From Selenomonas timonae (GTDB taxonomy: Bacteria; Bacillota; Negativicutes; Selenomonadales; Selenomonadaceae), in the NCBI RefSeq assembly GCF_014250475.1, contig NZ_CP060204.1, positions 943,001-1,007,000 on the forward strand: a stretch of DNA of 64,000 nt, written 5' to 3'. The notes under the pieces are model-generated. The model saw only the letters and a program-made list of their open reading frames with translations, was not told the DNA's origin and searched no databases. The translations under genes were made by a program, and so were the position numbers. Positions 16,617-26,848 of this stretch are shown here, in pieces; the stretch's first letter is position 1; each line of letters opens with the position of its first letter.

Positions 16617-19280
16617 ATGTGTCAGGAATCCGGTGCGAACATTCCAAAGACCTATGACCCTGCATCGTTTGAGCGCAAATGGTACAGTTATTGGGAAGAA
16701 CATAAACTCTTTCACGACGAGGCGGACGAGAGCCGTGAACCATACAGTGTCGTGATCCCACCGCCGAATGTGACGGGGCAGCTGCACATGGGGCACGCGC
16801 TCGACAATACGCTTCAGGATATCCTCGTGCGCTATCAGCGGATGCGCGGCAAGAACGCCGTCTGGGTACCGGGCTGCGACCATGCGGGTATTGCGACACA
16901 GGCAAAGGTTGAGGAGAGCCTGCGCGTGGAAGGTACGAACCGCTTCGAGCTCGGGCGCGAGAAGTTCCTGGAGCGCGTATGGGACTGGAAGCAGCAATAT
17001 GGCGACCGCATCATGTACCAGCTGCGCATGCTCGGCGCATCCTGTGACTGGGACCGCGAGCGCTTCACGATGGACGAGGGTTGCTCGCGCGCCGTGCGCG
17101 AGGTCTTCGTGAGTCTCTACGAGCAGGGGCTCATCTATCAGGGGACGCGCATTACGAATTGGTGCCCGCACTGCACGACGGCAATCTCGGATATCGAGGT
17201 CGAGCACGAGACGGAGGCGGGGCATCTCTGGCATCTCCGCTATCAGATTGAGGGGACGGACGAGTACGTCGAGATTGCAACGACGCGCCCTGAGACGATG
17301 TTCGGCGATACGGGTGTCGCCGTGCACCCCGACGATGCGCGCTACAAGGCACTCGTCGGCAAGACGCTGATCCTGCCCGTTGTGGGGCGGCGCATTCCGC
17401 TCTTTGCGGATTCCTATGTCGATCCCGCATTCGGCACGGGCGCAGTGAAGGTAACGCCTGCACACGATCCAAATGACTTCGAGATGGGGCAGCGCCACAA
17501 CCTCGAGCAGGTTGTCGTCATCAATGCAGACGGCACAATGGGCGAGGGCGCGGGCAAATACGCGGGGCTCGACCGCTACGAATGCCGCAAGCAGCTCGTC
17601 AAGAAGCTTGAGGAGATCGGCGCGCTCGTCAGCACGGAGAAGCACGAGCACGCTGTCGGGCACTGCTCGCGCTGCAAGACGACGATTGAGCCGCTTGTGT
17701 CGAAGCAGTGGTTTGTCCGCATGGAGGATCTCGCGAAACCCGCGATTGCAGCGGTGAAGGACGGACGCATCCGCTTCGTCCCTGAACGCTTTACAAAGAT
17801 ATACGAAAACTGGCTCGAGAATATCCGCGACTGGTGTATCTCGCGTCAGCTCTGGTGGGGGCACCGTATTCCCGCGTGGCACTGCGCAGACTGCGGCGAG
17901 ACCTCTGTTTCGCGTGAGGACATTACGGCGTGTATGCACTGCGGCAGCACGCACATCCATCAGGACGAGGACGTGCTCGATACGTGGTTCAGCTCCGCGC
18001 TCTGGCCGTTCGAGACGCTGGGCTGGCCGGAGGATACGAAAGACCTGCGCCATTTCTACCCGACGGCGACCCTCGTCACGGGCTACGATATCATCTTCTT
18101 CTGGGTTGCACGCATGGTTATGATGGGGCTGCGCTTCGGAGGCGACGTGCCGTTCCGCGATGTCTTTATCCACGGGCTCGTGCGCGACAGTGAGGGGCGC
18201 AAGATGTCGAAGTCTCTCGGCAACGGCATCGACCCCGTGGAAGTCATTGAGAAATACGGTGCGGATACGCTGCGCTTCATGCTCATCACGGGCAATACGC
18301 CGGGCAACGACATGCGCTTCTACTGGGAGCGCGTCGAGGCAGCGCGCAATTTCGCAAATAAAATCTGGAATGCGTCGCGCTATATGCTGATGAATCTCGA
18401 AGGCGCGGACGACAGCTTTGTGCCCGAGGAGAGCGACTATACGCTTGCGGATCGCTGGATTCTCTCGCGTGCGGCGGAGACGGCGCGCGATGTGACGGCG
18501 AATCTCGAGCGCTACGAGCTCGGCGAAGCCGGCCGCATGATCTACGAGTTCCTGTGGAGCGAGTTCTGCGATTGGTACATCGAGTTGACGAAGGCGCGCC
18601 TCTACGACAAGGAAAATATACGCGCAAAGAACACGGCGCTCTACGTCCTGCGCACGGTGCTCGAGCGCACGATGCGCCTCCTGCATCCCTTCATGCCCTT
18701 CCTCACGGAGGAGATCTGGCAGAAACTCTCGCATGAGGGCGAGAGCATTATGCGCGCGCCGTGGCCCGAGGTCAGTGACAATGACATCGATGCAGAGGCT
18801 GAGACGGCGATGATCGCTATCATGGAGGTCATCAAGGTGACGCGCAATCTGCGCGCGGAGCTCGGCACGCCGCCGGGCAAAAAGAGCGCGCTCATCCTGC
18901 GCGTGCGCGACGCGGCGCTTGCGGACACATTTGCATCGCACGTCGATTATTTCCATGCGCTTGCGTCCGCGTCCGCGGTCACATTCCTCGCGGCGGATGC
19001 GCCCGATCCGGAGAATGTCGTGACGGGGGCACTGGCAGGAGCGGCGGTCTATCTGCCGCTCGCGGGGCTCATCGACGTAGAGAAGGAGACGGCGCGCCTG
19101 ACGAAGGAGCGCGATAATCTCGAGAAGGAGATTGGGCGCCTCACGGGCAAGCTCGCGAACGAGGGCTTTACATCGAAGGCGCCTGCCGCCGTCGTGGCGG
19201 CGGAACGCGAGAAGTTGGCGGGCTATGAGGAGAAGGTCGCCCTCATCCGGACGCGTCTTGCGGATCTGGCGAAGCTCTGA
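16617..19280 (+). CDS. valS: Valyl-tRNA synthetase
   Basis: An 887-residue class I aminoacyl-tRNA synthetase that charges tRNA-Val in the cytosol. The HIGH-type motif is [15 protein letters not shown] (about residues 44-58) and the KMSKS motif is [14 protein letters not shown]. The N-terminal [20 protein letters not shown] is a typical ValS opening. The editing domain lies between, and a C-terminal coiled coil ([20 protein letters not shown]) is the tRNA-binding arm. ATG 16617 has GGGAGGAAC upstream; the leader carries a terminator-like hairpin. folC follows 9 nt later. Confidence 0.97.
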   Translation: MCQESGANIPKTYDPASFERKWYSYWEEHKLFHDEADESREPYSVVIPPPNVTGQLHMGHALDNTLQDILVRYQRMRGKNAVWVPGCDHAGIATQAKVEESLRVEGTNRFELGREKFLERVWDWKQQYGDRIMYQLRMLGASCDWDRERFTMDEGCSRAVREVFVSLYEQGLIYQGTRITNWCPHCTTAISDIEVEHETEAGHLWHLRYQIEGTDEYVEIATTRPETMFGDTGVAVHPDDARYKALVGKTLILPVVGRRIPLFADSYVDPAFGTGAVKVTPAHDPNDFEMGQRHNLEQVVVINADGTMGEGAGKYAGLDRYECRKQLVKKLEEIGALVSTEKHEHAVGHCSRCKTTIEPLVSKQWFVRMEDLAKPAIAAVKDGRIRFVPERFTKIYENWLENIRDWCISRQLWWGHRIPAWHCADCGETSVSREDITACMHCGSTHIHQDEDVLDTWFSSALWPFETLGWPEDTKDLRHFYPTATLVTGYDIIFFWVARMVMMGLRFGGDVPFRDVFIHGLVRDSEGRKMSKSLGNGIDPVEVIEKYGADTLRFMLITGNTPGNDMRFYWERVEAARNFANKIWNASRYMLMNLEGADDSFVPEESDYTLADRWILSRAAETARDVTANLERYELGEAGRMIYEFLWSEFCDWYIELTKARLYDKENIRAKNTALYVLRTVLERTMRLLHPFMPFLTEEIWQKLSHEGESIMRAPWPEVSDNDIDAEAETAMIAIMEVIKVTRNLRAELGTPPGKKSALILRVRDAALADTFASHVDYFHALASASAVTFLAADAPDPENVVTGALAGAAVYLPLAGLIDVEKETARLTKERDNLEKEIGRLTGKLANEGFTSKAPAAVVAAEREKLAGYEEKVALIRTRLADLAKL

Positions 19281-19289
19281 GGTGCTCCG

Positions 19290-20591
19290 ATGAACTATGT
19301 GGAGTCGCTTCACTATCTTGAGGAATTGAATACCTTCGGCATTCGATTGGGGCTTGCGCGCATGGAGGAGCTGTGCGCGCGCCTCGGAAACCCTGAGTGC
19401 GCCTATGCGGTGATCCACATCGCGGGGACAAACGGCAAGGGCTCTGTCACGCAGATGATGGACGCTGTTTTCCATGCGGCGGGCATCCGATCGGGGCGTT
19501 ATCTCTCGCCGCATCTCATCTCCTATACGGAGCGCATGAGTGTGGACGGGCACGATATCCCTGAGGAGCGCTTTGCAGAGCTCCTCACGCGCGTGCGCTC
19601 GGCTACGGATGAGATGGTCGCGGCGGGACACGAGCACCCGACGCAGTTCGAGGCGCTGACGGCGCTCGCCTTTCTCTACTTTGCAGAGGAGCAGGTCGAA
19701 GTCGCCGTCATCGAGACGGGGCTCGGCGGCCTCCTCGACTCGACGAATGTCGTCGAGCCGATCCTTACGATCATTACAAATGTGGCGATGGATCACGCCG
19801 ACCGCTGCGGCGGGACGCTCGCGGGCATCGCAGAGCACAAGGCGGGCATCATCAAGGAGGGCGTGCCTGTCATCACGGCGGCGACGGGAGAACCGCTCGA
19901 GATCATCGAGCGGCGTGCTGAGGAACTGGGCGCGGATGTCTTCGTCTGCGGTGAGGATTTCTCTGCACAGCTTTTCTTTCCAAACGGCGGCGGACAGCGC
20001 GTCGTCTTCCACTCCGTCGTCTGCCGTGAACCGGAGCCGTTCGAACTCGCGCTTGCGGGCGTCTATCAGGCGGAGAATGCGGCGCTCGTCATCATGGCGG
20101 CAAAACTGCTCGAGCGCGAGGACGCGCGCGTGACGGAGAACGCCGTGCGCGCGGGGCTGCGCAGCGTGCGTCATCCCGCACGCTTTGAGATCCTCTCGTA
20201 TGAGGGCGTGCCCGTCGTCGTGGATGGCGCGCACAATCCCGCGGGCATGAAGGCACTGCGCGCGGGACTCGACCGTTACTTTCCCGATGCGCCGCGCGTC
20301 TTTTTGCTCGGTATTCTCAAGGATAAAGATATTGATGGTATGCTCGCCGCGCTTCTGCGCCCCTCTGATCAGGTCGTCACCGTGCGTCCGAACTCCGAGC
20401 GCGCGGCGGCGGCGGATGTTGTGGCGGGCATTGCTGCGGGGCTAGGGCTCTCCACCCATGCGTGCAACGATGCGGAGACGGCGCTCGCCGAGGCTGTCGC
20501 ACGCGCACGCGCAGGTAATGCGCTCCTCGTCGCCGCCGGCTCGCTCTATCTCGTGGGCGGCATCCGTGCGCTCCTCACGGCGGGGAGGTGA
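19290..20591 (+). CDS. folC: FolC, folylpolyglutamate / dihydrofolate synthase
   Basis: A 433-residue Mur-ligase-superfamily enzyme adding glutamate to folates. The P-loop is IAGTNGKGSVTQM (about residues 45-57). YLSPHLISYTERM, VIETGLGGLLDSTNVV, EHKAGIIKEGVPV and VVDGAHNPAGMKAL complete the family pattern. It follows valS directly, the usual valS-folC order in Firmicutes. Polyglutamylation would support the FolD/Fhs system upstream. Confidence 0.96.
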   Translation: MNYVESLHYLEELNTFGIRLGLARMEELCARLGNPECAYAVIHIAGTNGKGSVTQMMDAVFHAAGIRSGRYLSPHLISYTERMSVDGHDIPEERFAELLTRVRSATDEMVAAGHEHPTQFEALTALAFLYFAEEQVEVAVIETGLGGLLDSTNVVEPILTIITNVAMDHADRCGGTLAGIAEHKAGIIKEGVPVITAATGEPLEIIERRAEELGADVFVCGEDFSAQLFFPNGGGQRVVFHSVVCREPEPFELALAGVYQAENAALVIMAAKLLEREDARVTENAVRAGLRSVRHPARFEILSYEGVPVVVDGAHNPAGMKALRAGLDRYFPDAPRVFLLGILKDKDIDGMLAALLRPSDQVVTVRPNSERAAAADVVAGIAAGLGLSTHACNDAETALAEAVARARAGNALLVAAGSLYLVGGIRALLTAGR

Positions 20592-20595
20592 CGGC

Positions 20596-21942
20596 GTGGC
20601 AGAGGACTACTTTCAGGAGCGGCGGCGCGTGCTGCGCCGCCGTCGCTGGGGCGCGCGTATGGCGCGCATGATGATGTATGCCGTTGTCGCTGAGGCGTTT
20701 CTCATCCCGCTCGCACCGCTGGCGGCGATGGTTGTGCTGCTCCTCGGCTGTGGGGCGATGCTCCTGCGGCTGCGGATCGATCGGAACTTTCATCTGCGCC
20801 GTCTGCCGTATGATGCGCCGGCGCTGCTCTTTGTCGTCATCGGACTCCTGTCCGTGGCGGTTGCGCCGGACAAGGTGTTCAGCTTTTACAATTTCTACCA
20901 TCTCGTGCCGATCTACGCCATGACCTATCTGCTCGTTGGGCAGACCCTGCGCACGGCGCATGAACTGCGGCGCGTTGTCATTGCGATGGCAGTGTCGGCG
21001 GCGCTCGTCATCCTTTACGGCTTCTATCAGTTCATCTTTGGCATCGACATCTCCGCGATGAAATGGGTGGACGGGGCGTCGTTCCCCGAACTCTCGAAGC
21101 GCGTCTTCTCGACGTGGGAGAATCCAAACATCCTTGCGGGCTATCTCGATATCGTCGTCTGCATTTTCGTTGGATTGCTGAGCGCGCTCACGCGCTCATG
21201 GCGCATCCTCGCACTCGTGCTCCTTGTGGCGGCACTTGCCTGCCTCGGCATGACCTATGCGCGCGGTGCATGCCTTGTCGTCGCCCTCGTACTTGCGGGC
21301 TACGGCGCGCTGCGCGACTGGCGCGTCCTCCTCGGGATCGTCGTCGTCGGTGCGGGAGCGCTCCTCGTTGATCCCGTGCTCGCAGATCGTCTGCTCTCCG
21401 TCTTCACGCGTGTGGATACGTCGTCGGAGATGCGGCTTGCGTTCTGGGAGAGCACGATTGCGATGGTGATGGATCATCCCTTCCTCGGCATCGGCTGGGG
21501 CATGTACTTCATGGTCTACCCCGAGTACGACTTCTACTTGCAGGGCGCGCCCGTGCAGATCGTGCACGCCCACAATATGTATCTGAACTATGCAGCGGAG
21601 ATTGGTGTGCCGGGTGCACTCTCCTTCCTCTGGTTCTTCTTCGGCTCGCTCGTGCTCGCCTTTCGTCTGCCGAAGCGCACGCCGCCGTGGGAGGCGGTGC
21701 TCGCCGCGCATGAGCACGAGTGGAAGACCGTTGCCGATGTGCGTGCCGCGCTCGCACGCTGGCGCAGACGCCGCTTCGTCGAGGGACTTTCGCTCGGGCT
21801 TGGACTCGCGTTCATCTCCGTTGCTCTCAACGGCATCACAGATCATCTGCTCTTTAATATACCGTCCTCCATGCTGCTCTGGATGCTCGCCGCTATGACG
21901 GCGGCGGTGCATGCGATTGCGGGGGAGATGAGGGAAGGATGA
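20596..21942 (+). CDS. O-antigen ligase / Wzy-like polymerase family membrane protein
   Basis: A 448-residue multi-pass membrane protein with about ten hydrophobic segments. The Wzy_C/WaaL-type signature is in the second half: LAFWESTIAMVMDHPFLGIG, then a periplasmic loop ending VHAHNMYLNYAAEIGVPG, where the conserved His-Asn lies. Family members join or polymerise lipid-linked glycans on the outer face of the inner membrane. The start is GTG 20596, with GGAGG seven bases upstream. Ligase and polymerase cannot be separated by sequence alone. It lies between folC and rex with a 4-nt overlap into rex. Confidence 0.75.
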   Translation: MAEDYFQERRRVLRRRRWGARMARMMMYAVVAEAFLIPLAPLAAMVVLLLGCGAMLLRLRIDRNFHLRRLPYDAPALLFVVIGLLSVAVAPDKVFSFYNFYHLVPIYAMTYLLVGQTLRTAHELRRVVIAMAVSAALVILYGFYQFIFGIDISAMKWVDGASFPELSKRVFSTWENPNILAGYLDIVVCIFVGLLSALTRSWRILALVLLVAALACLGMTYARGACLVVALVLAGYGALRDWRVLLGIVVVGAGALLVDPVLADRLLSVFTRVDTSSEMRLAFWESTIAMVMDHPFLGIGWGMYFMVYPEYDFYLQGAPVQIVHAHNMYLNYAAEIGVPGALSFLWFFFGSLVLAFRLPKRTPPWEAVLAAHEHEWKTVADVRAALARWRRRRFVEGLSLGLGLAFISVALNGITDHLLFNIPSSMLLWMLAAMTAAVHAIAGEMREG

Positions 21943-22616
21943 CTATGCAGGAACATCTATCGATATCCAAGGCGACGGTCGACCGTCTGCCGCGCTACTA
22001 CCGCTGTCTGCGTCAGCTGACAGACGAGGGCGTGGAGATTGCCTCCTCGGAGGAGCTTGGCCGCCGCCTTGCCATCAACCCCGAACAGATTCGTAAAGAT
22101 TTGGCGTTCTTCGGACAATTTGGCAAGAAGGGCGTCGGCTACTATGTCGCAGAGCTCAAGGAGAGCATCGGCGGCATATTGGGACTCGATCAGCATTGGA
22201 ATGTCGCGATCATCGGAATGGGGCATCTCGGTGCGGCGCTCGCAAACTATCAGGGAATTGCGCGACTCGGCTTCCGACTTGCCGCGATTTTCGACGCGAA
22301 TCCCGTCGTGATCGGCACGCGCGTCGGAGAGCGCCGCGTGGAGGACATTGCCTATCTCGCGGAGATCATCGCCGAGCGTGACATTCAGATCGGCGTCATC
22401 GCCGTGCCCGCAGCGCATGCGCAGGGTGTCGCCGATCAGCTTGTAGCGGCGGGCATTCGCGGGATCTGGAACTTCGCGCCCGTGAAGCTGAGAGTGCCGC
22501 CGAGCATACCGTTTGTCAGCGAAGATCTGTCTGTCGGACTCAGCGCACTCTCGTATTATCTGACGCACACGAGTGCGGAAGACGGGGAGTTATCAGACAA
22601 AAATTTAACGAATTAA
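21939..22616 (+). CDS. rex: Rex, redox-sensing transcriptional repressor
   Basis: A 225-residue Rex. The N-terminal winged helix has the family opening ISKATVDRLPRYYRCLRQL and the recognition segment ASSEELGRRLAINPEQIRKDLAFFGQFGKKGVGY. The Rossmann fold starts at NVAIIGMGHLGAAL, and FAPVKLRVP near the C-terminus is typical. Rex releases DNA when the NADH/NAD+ ratio rises. ATG 21939 overlaps the upstream stop (ATGA); ATG 21945 is equally possible. The propionate locus lies directly downstream behind a terminator and possible Rex half-sites. Confidence 0.95.
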   Translation: MTMQEHLSISKATVDRLPRYYRCLRQLTDEGVEIASSEELGRRLAINPEQIRKDLAFFGQFGKKGVGYYVAELKESIGGILGLDQHWNVAIIGMGHLGAALANYQGIARLGFRLAAIFDANPVVIGTRVGERRVEDIAYLAEIIAERDIQIGVIAVPAAHAQGVADQLVAAGIRGIWNFAPVKLRVPPSIPFVSEDLSVGLSALSYYLTHTSAEDGELSDKNLTN

Positions 22617-22650
22617 AACTTCTTTGCCCTTTTTTTCACAAATCACAGAA

Positions 22651-22686
22651 AATGCCGTCAATGTAATCTTGACGGCATTTTTTTTT
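22651..22686 (+). terminator. Intrinsic terminator after rex
   Basis: AATGCCGTCAA pairs perfectly with TTGACGGCATT over a 7-nt loop, followed by a run of T. Confidence 0.92.
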
Positions 22687-22731
22687 CGTGATATCCTATG
22701 GACAGATATAATTGACTTATGCAGCTACGAT

Positions 22732-22808
22732 AACTTGCAGTTATTCTGAACATTCCTACCATGAATAATTCACAAGATGAAACAAGATGTTCCGAATGCC
22801 TGCAAGTT
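22732..22808 (+). repeat. Long imperfect inverted repeat upstream of the CoA transferase
   Basis: The left arm AACTTGCAGTTATTCTGAACA (22732-22752) and the right arm (22788-22808) match at about 17 of 21 positions as inverted repeats around a ~35-nt loop. It could form a hairpin or be an operator. The loop contains TGAATAATTCACAA (22762-22775), partly like a Rex site. A TATAAT lies at 22705-22710, with only a weak -35 in front of it. Confidence 0.5.
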
Positions 22809-22826
22809 GTTTCCTGCGTGAGTCAT

Positions 22827-22987
22827 AGGAATCGCTGATAAAATAGACCCTCAGATTGGCGTAGATTTTTCGTCCGAACTAGGAGGCAAACCGGACGCAT
22901 AGCAAAGAGCTATGTGGAGGATTTGCAGGCGTTGTGCGGGCAAAAAAGATGCGCTAAGATGATGGCGCTGAATTTATCAGTGCTTCC
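22827..22987 (+). repeat. MITE-like intergenic element, copy 1
   Basis: A 161-bp element bounded by 16-bp terminal inverted repeats (AGGAATCGCTGATAAA at the left; the right end reads AGGAAGCACTGATAAA on the other strand, 14/16 identical). It has no coding potential. A near-identical copy lies inverted at 57416-57577. Two internal hairpins (CGTCCG/CGGACG and CATAGC/GCTATG) are kept in both copies. It sits in the leader of the CoA transferase gene. Confidence 0.85.
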
Positions 22988-23047
22988 TACAGGAGCAATG
23001 GACGACGGCGGCGTTTGCTGTCCGGCGTATCAGAGGGAGGTTTTTCT

Positions 23048-24544
23048 ATGATCGATATTTCCGATCGCATACCCAAGTCCCTGATGGACAGGATTGTGAG
23101 CGCGGAGACGGCGGCAGAATACTTTGCCGACGGCATGACCATCGGTGCGAGCGGCTTCACCCCGTCCGGCTATCCGAAGGCAGTCACGCTTGCCATCGCC
23201 GAGCGCATGAAGAAGAATCCGTTCAAGGTGAACATCTGGACGGGTGCTTCGACAGGGCCCGAGCTGGACGGTGCTCTGGCTGAAGCGGGTGGCATCAAGC
23301 AGCGTCTTCCCTATCAGACGAATACGCCGCTGCGCAATGCGATCAACTCCGGTCTCGTGAACTACATCGATATGCACCTTTCCGAGGTGGCACAGCAGTC
23401 GCGCGAGGGCTTCCTCGGCAAGATCGACGTCGCACTCGTCGAGGCGGTTGCCATCACTGAGGAGGGCATCATCCCCTCGACCTCGGTCGGCAATACGCCG
23501 TCGTTCATTCAGAGTGCAGACGTGGTCATCGTCGAGGTGAACACGAGCCAGCCGATGGAGCTTGTCGGCATGCACGATATTTACATTCCTCTCGATCCAC
23601 CGAATCGTCTGCCGATTCCCATTACGAAGGCGGGAGACCGGATCGGAACGACGTTCATACCCTGCCCGCTCGAGAAGATCAAGTACATCGTCCCCTGCGA
23701 CATCACGGACAAGACGCGTCCGCTCGCTCCGCTCGATGATGCGGCGCGCAAGATGGGCGCATTCACGGTCGAACTCCTCAAGAAGGAGATCGCCGAGGGT
23801 CGTATGCCGAAGGGACTCCTGCCCCTGCAGTCGGGCGTCGGCAACGTCGCAAACGCGGTTATCGCGGGCTTTGTGAACTCCGACTTCACGGATCTTGAGG
23901 TCTACACCGAGGTCATCCAGGACGGCATGTTCGACCTTGCGGATGCGGGCAAGCTGAAGTTCGCGTCGGGCACGGCGTTCTCGCCCTCGCCGGACGGTCT
24001 CCAGCGCTTCTACAAGGACATCGACAAGTACAAGAAGATCATGATGCTCCGCCCGCAGGAGATCTCGAATAACCCCGAGGTTGTCCGCCGTCTCGGCGTC
24101 ATCGCGATGAACACGGCGATCGAGGTCGACATCTACGGCAACGTCAACTCAACGCACGTCACGGGCACGAAGATGATGAACGGCATCGGCGGCAGCGGCG
24201 ACTTCGCACGCAACGCCTACCTCACGATCTTCTACACGCAGTCCGAGGCAAAGGGCGGCAAGATCTCCTCGATCGTTCCGTTCTGCTCGCACATCGATCA
24301 CGGTGCGCATGATGTCGATATCGTCATCACGGAGCAGGGCGTTGCGGATCTGCGCGGCAAATCCCCGCGTGAGCGCGCACTCGAGATCATCAACAACTGC
24401 GCGCATCCGGACTTCCGTCCGATCCTGCTCGACTACTACGAGCGTGCACTTGCAGCGACCAAGGGCGCACAGACGCCGCACCTGCTCGATGAGGCGCTTT
24501 CCTTCCATCAGCGCTTCCTCGCGACGGGGTCGATGCAGAAATAA
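23048..24544 (+). CDS. Acetyl-CoA hydrolase/transferase family: succinate/propionate CoA transferase
   Basis: A 498-residue Cat1/ScpC-family class I CoA transferase. In this setting it would swap CoA between succinate and propionyl-CoA (or acetyl-CoA). The catalytic glutamate is predicted to be Glu288 in EVYTEVIQDGMFDL. The glycine-rich CoA site is NGIGGSGDFARNAY near residue 380, and IVTEQGVADLRG follows. ATG 23048 has GAGGGAGG upstream. It heads the propionate locus; a MITE-like element lies in its leader. Exact acceptor specificity cannot be read from sequence. Confidence 0.88.
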   Translation: MIDISDRIPKSLMDRIVSAETAAEYFADGMTIGASGFTPSGYPKAVTLAIAERMKKNPFKVNIWTGASTGPELDGALAEAGGIKQRLPYQTNTPLRNAINSGLVNYIDMHLSEVAQQSREGFLGKIDVALVEAVAITEEGIIPSTSVGNTPSFIQSADVVIVEVNTSQPMELVGMHDIYIPLDPPNRLPIPITKAGDRIGTTFIPCPLEKIKYIVPCDITDKTRPLAPLDDAARKMGAFTVELLKKEIAEGRMPKGLLPLQSGVGNVANAVIAGFVNSDFTDLEVYTEVIQDGMFDLADAGKLKFASGTAFSPSPDGLQRFYKDIDKYKKIMMLRPQEISNNPEVVRRLGVIAMNTAIEVDIYGNVNSTHVTGTKMMNGIGGSGDFARNAYLTIFYTQSEAKGGKISSIVPFCSHIDHGAHDVDIVITEQGVADLRGKSPRERALEIINNCAHPDFRPILLDYYERALAATKGAQTPHLLDEALSFHQRFLATGSMQK

Positions 24545-24551
24545 ATTATAA

Positions 24552-24587
24552 AAAAGGGCACAAAGCCCTTTAGGGGGATATACCCCC
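24552..24587 (+). other. Two adjacent hairpins between the CoA transferase and mutase genes
   Basis: AAAGGGC/GCCCTTT with a 5-nt loop, then GGGGG/CCCCC around ATATA. There is no clear U-tract, so these look like processing or stability elements and not strong terminators. Confidence 0.6.
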
Positions 24588-24623
24588 AACAAAAGAACTG
24601 TAAAGGTAAAGGAGAATACTTTC

Positions 24624-26270
24624 ATGAGCAATGAAAAGATCCAGGCGGGGCTTGACAAGTACAATGCTACCGTAGAAAAAGCAACGGCGAAGTTCCCGGC
24701 GCGTCCCCACATCCCCGAGCAGGGACTCTACACCCCGCTCGATATCAAGGAGACGGACTACGCAGAGGACATCGGCTTCCCCGGTGTCTACCCCTATACC
24801 CGTGGCGTTCAGCCGACCATGTATCGCGGGCGCTTCTGGACGATGCGTATGTACGCAGGTTTCTCCACGGCGGAGGAGTCCAACAAGCGTTACCGTTACC
24901 TCATCGAGAGCGGCGCAACGGGACTTTCCTGTGCATTTGACCTCCCGACGCAGATTGGCTACGACTCCACGGATGCCATTGCTGAGGGCGAGGTCGGCAA
25001 GGTCGGCGTAGCGATCGACTCGCTCGCTGACATGGAGATCCTCTTCGATCAGATCGACCTCGGCAAGGTCTCCACGTCCATGACGATCAACGCTCCCGCG
25101 TCCGTCCTCCTCGCGATGTATATCGCAGTGGCGGAGAAGCAGGGCGTCTCGGCGGACAAGCTCAAGGGCACGATCCAGAACGACATCCTGAAGGAGTATG
25201 CGGCGCGCGGCACGTACATCTTCCCGCCGCGCCCGTCCATGCGCCTCATCACAAACATCTTTGAATATTGCTCCAAGAACGTCCCGAACTGGAACACGAT
25301 TTCCATCTCGGGCTACCACATCCGCGAGGCCGGTTCCACGGCATCGCAGGAGATTGCATTCACCATTGCGGACGGCATTGCCTACGTTGAGGCCGCCATC
25401 AAGGCAGGTCTCAGCGTCGACGATTTCGCAGGACGCCTCTCCTTCTTCTGGAACGCACACAACAACGTGCTCGAAGAGGTTGCGAAGTTCCGCGCGTCCC
25501 GCCGCATCTGGGCAAAGGTCATGAAGGACCGCTTCAAGGCGGAGAAGCCGAAGTCCATGATGCTCCGCGTCCACACGCAGACGGCAGGCTCCATGCTGAC
25601 CGCACAGCAGCCGAACAACAACATCGTGCGCGTTGCCCTCCAGACCGCAGCAGCGGTCATGGGCGGCACGCAGTCCCTCCACACGAACTCCCGCGACGAG
25701 GCGCTTGCGCTTCCGACCGAGGACTCGGTCATGGTCGCCCTCCGCACGCAGCAGATCGTTGCGTACGAGAGCGGACTTGCCGATGTGATTGACCCGCTCG
25801 CAGGCTCCTACTACGTCGAAGCGATGACGAACCGCATCGAGGCAGAGGCTTGGGAGTACATCAAGAAGATTGACGATCTCGGCGGCGCTGTTGCGGCGAT
25901 CGAGAAGGGCTACATCCAGAAGGAGATTCAGGACAGCGCCTACAAGTGGCAGATGGACGTCGAGTCCGGTGCCCGCGTCATCGTCGGTGTCAACAAGTTC
26001 CAGGTGGAGGAAGAGGCACCGAAGAACCTGCTCCGCGTCGACGCATCCGTCGGCGAGAAGCAGAAGGCGAAGGTCGAGGCGATGAAGGCGAAGCGCGACA
26101 ATGCAGCAGTGCAGGCGGCGCTCGCAGACCTCAAGGCGGCGTGTGGCGACGAGAACGAGAACCTCATGCCCCACATCCTCGCAGCGGTCAAGACCTATGC
26201 AACGCTCGGAGAGATCTGCGGCGTCATGCGCGAGGTCTTCGGCGAGTACGAGGCACACGTCAACCTGTAA
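24624..26270 (+). CDS. Methylmalonyl-CoA mutase, large catalytic subunit
   Basis: A 548-residue TIM-barrel subunit that, with the B12-binding subunit, interconverts succinyl-CoA and (R)-methylmalonyl-CoA. Signatures are [58 protein letters not shown] and [20 protein letters not shown]. It lacks the C-terminal cobalamin domain found in the fused ~700-residue enzymes; that domain is encoded by the next gene. ATG 24624 follows AAAGGAG. The long-range stem GAACGGGG/CCCCGTTC (26271-26343) lies between the two subunit genes. Confidence 0.96.
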   Translation: MSNEKIQAGLDKYNATVEKATAKFPARPHIPEQGLYTPLDIKETDYAEDIGFPGVYPYTRGVQPTMYRGRFWTMRMYAGFSTAEESNKRYRYLIESGATGLSCAFDLPTQIGYDSTDAIAEGEVGKVGVAIDSLADMEILFDQIDLGKVSTSMTINAPASVLLAMYIAVAEKQGVSADKLKGTIQNDILKEYAARGTYIFPPRPSMRLITNIFEYCSKNVPNWNTISISGYHIREAGSTASQEIAFTIADGIAYVEAAIKAGLSVDDFAGRLSFFWNAHNNVLEEVAKFRASRRIWAKVMKDRFKAEKPKSMMLRVHTQTAGSMLTAQQPNNNIVRVALQTAAAVMGGTQSLHTNSRDEALALPTEDSVMVALRTQQIVAYESGLADVIDPLAGSYYVEAMTNRIEAEAWEYIKKIDDLGGAVAAIEKGYIQKEIQDSAYKWQMDVESGARVIVGVNKFQVEEEAPKNLLRVDASVGEKQKAKVEAMKAKRDNAAVQAALADLKAACGDENENLMPHILAAVKTYATLGEICGVMREVFGEYEAHVNL

Positions 26271-26357
26271 GAACGGGGTTCGGAAACGATTAGGTGAATG
26301 CAATGGGGGCGCGCCGCAGCGCAGGCTGCGGCAGCCCCGTTCAGGAGGAATATCAAA

Positions 26358-26750
26358 ATGGCAGAGAAAATCAGAGTGCTCGTTGCAAAGCCGGGTCTGG
26401 ATGGTCATGATCGCGGCGCAAAGGTTGTTGCCCGCGCCCTGCGCGATGCAGGCTTCGAGGTTGTCTACACGGGGCTGCGTCAGACCCCTGAGGAGATCGC
26501 TGAGGCGGCTCTGCAGGAGGACGTGAACGTCGTTGCGATGAGCATTCTTTCGGGTGCGCATCCGCATCTCTTCCCGAAGGTTGTGAATCTCCTGCGTGAG
26601 AAGGGCATGAACGACGTGCTCGTCATCGGCGGCGGCGTCATCCCCGAGGGCGACATACCCGCACTCAAGGATGCGGGCGTTGCCGCAGTCTTCACGCCCG
26701 GCACACCGACCGGCGAAGTAGTTGACTTCATCAAGGAACATGTGGCGTAA
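26358..26750 (+). CDS. Methylmalonyl-CoA mutase, cobalamin-binding small subunit
   Basis: A 130-residue B12-binding flavodoxin-like domain. The cobalt ligand motif D-x-H-x-x-G is Asp15, His17, Gly20 in [19 protein letters not shown] and [13 protein letters not shown] complete the nucleotide-tail pocket. ATG 26358 follows AGGAGG. The short length and position after the catalytic gene show a split mutase. Confidence 0.95.
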   Translation: MAEKIRVLVAKPGLDGHDRGAKVVARALRDAGFEVVYTGLRQTPEEIAEAALQEDVNVVAMSILSGAHPHLFPKVVNLLREKGMNDVLVIGGGVIPEGDIPALKDAGVAAVFTPGTPTGEVVDFIKEHVA

Positions 26751-26768
26751 AACGCTGCTTTGAAAGTA

Positions 26769-26802
26769 TGGATGACAGGCAGAGGGACTTCCGTCTGTCG
26801 TC
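26769..26802 (+). other. Stem-loop between the mutase small subunit and meaB
   Basis: GGATGACAGGC pairs with GTCTGTCGTCC (two G-U pairs) around a 12-nt loop. There is no following U-tract. Confidence 0.5.
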
Positions 26803-26848
26803 CATTCGTTTGTTTCCTATGGAGCGACTGCGCGAAGGAGGTGGGCGC

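Noticed and set aside
16512-20234. A 1,240-codon open frame on the minus strand opposite valS and folC
   Set aside because: It is antisense to two clearly recognised genes. GC-rich third positions remove stops on the opposite strand; the translation is Arg/His-rich and matches no family.
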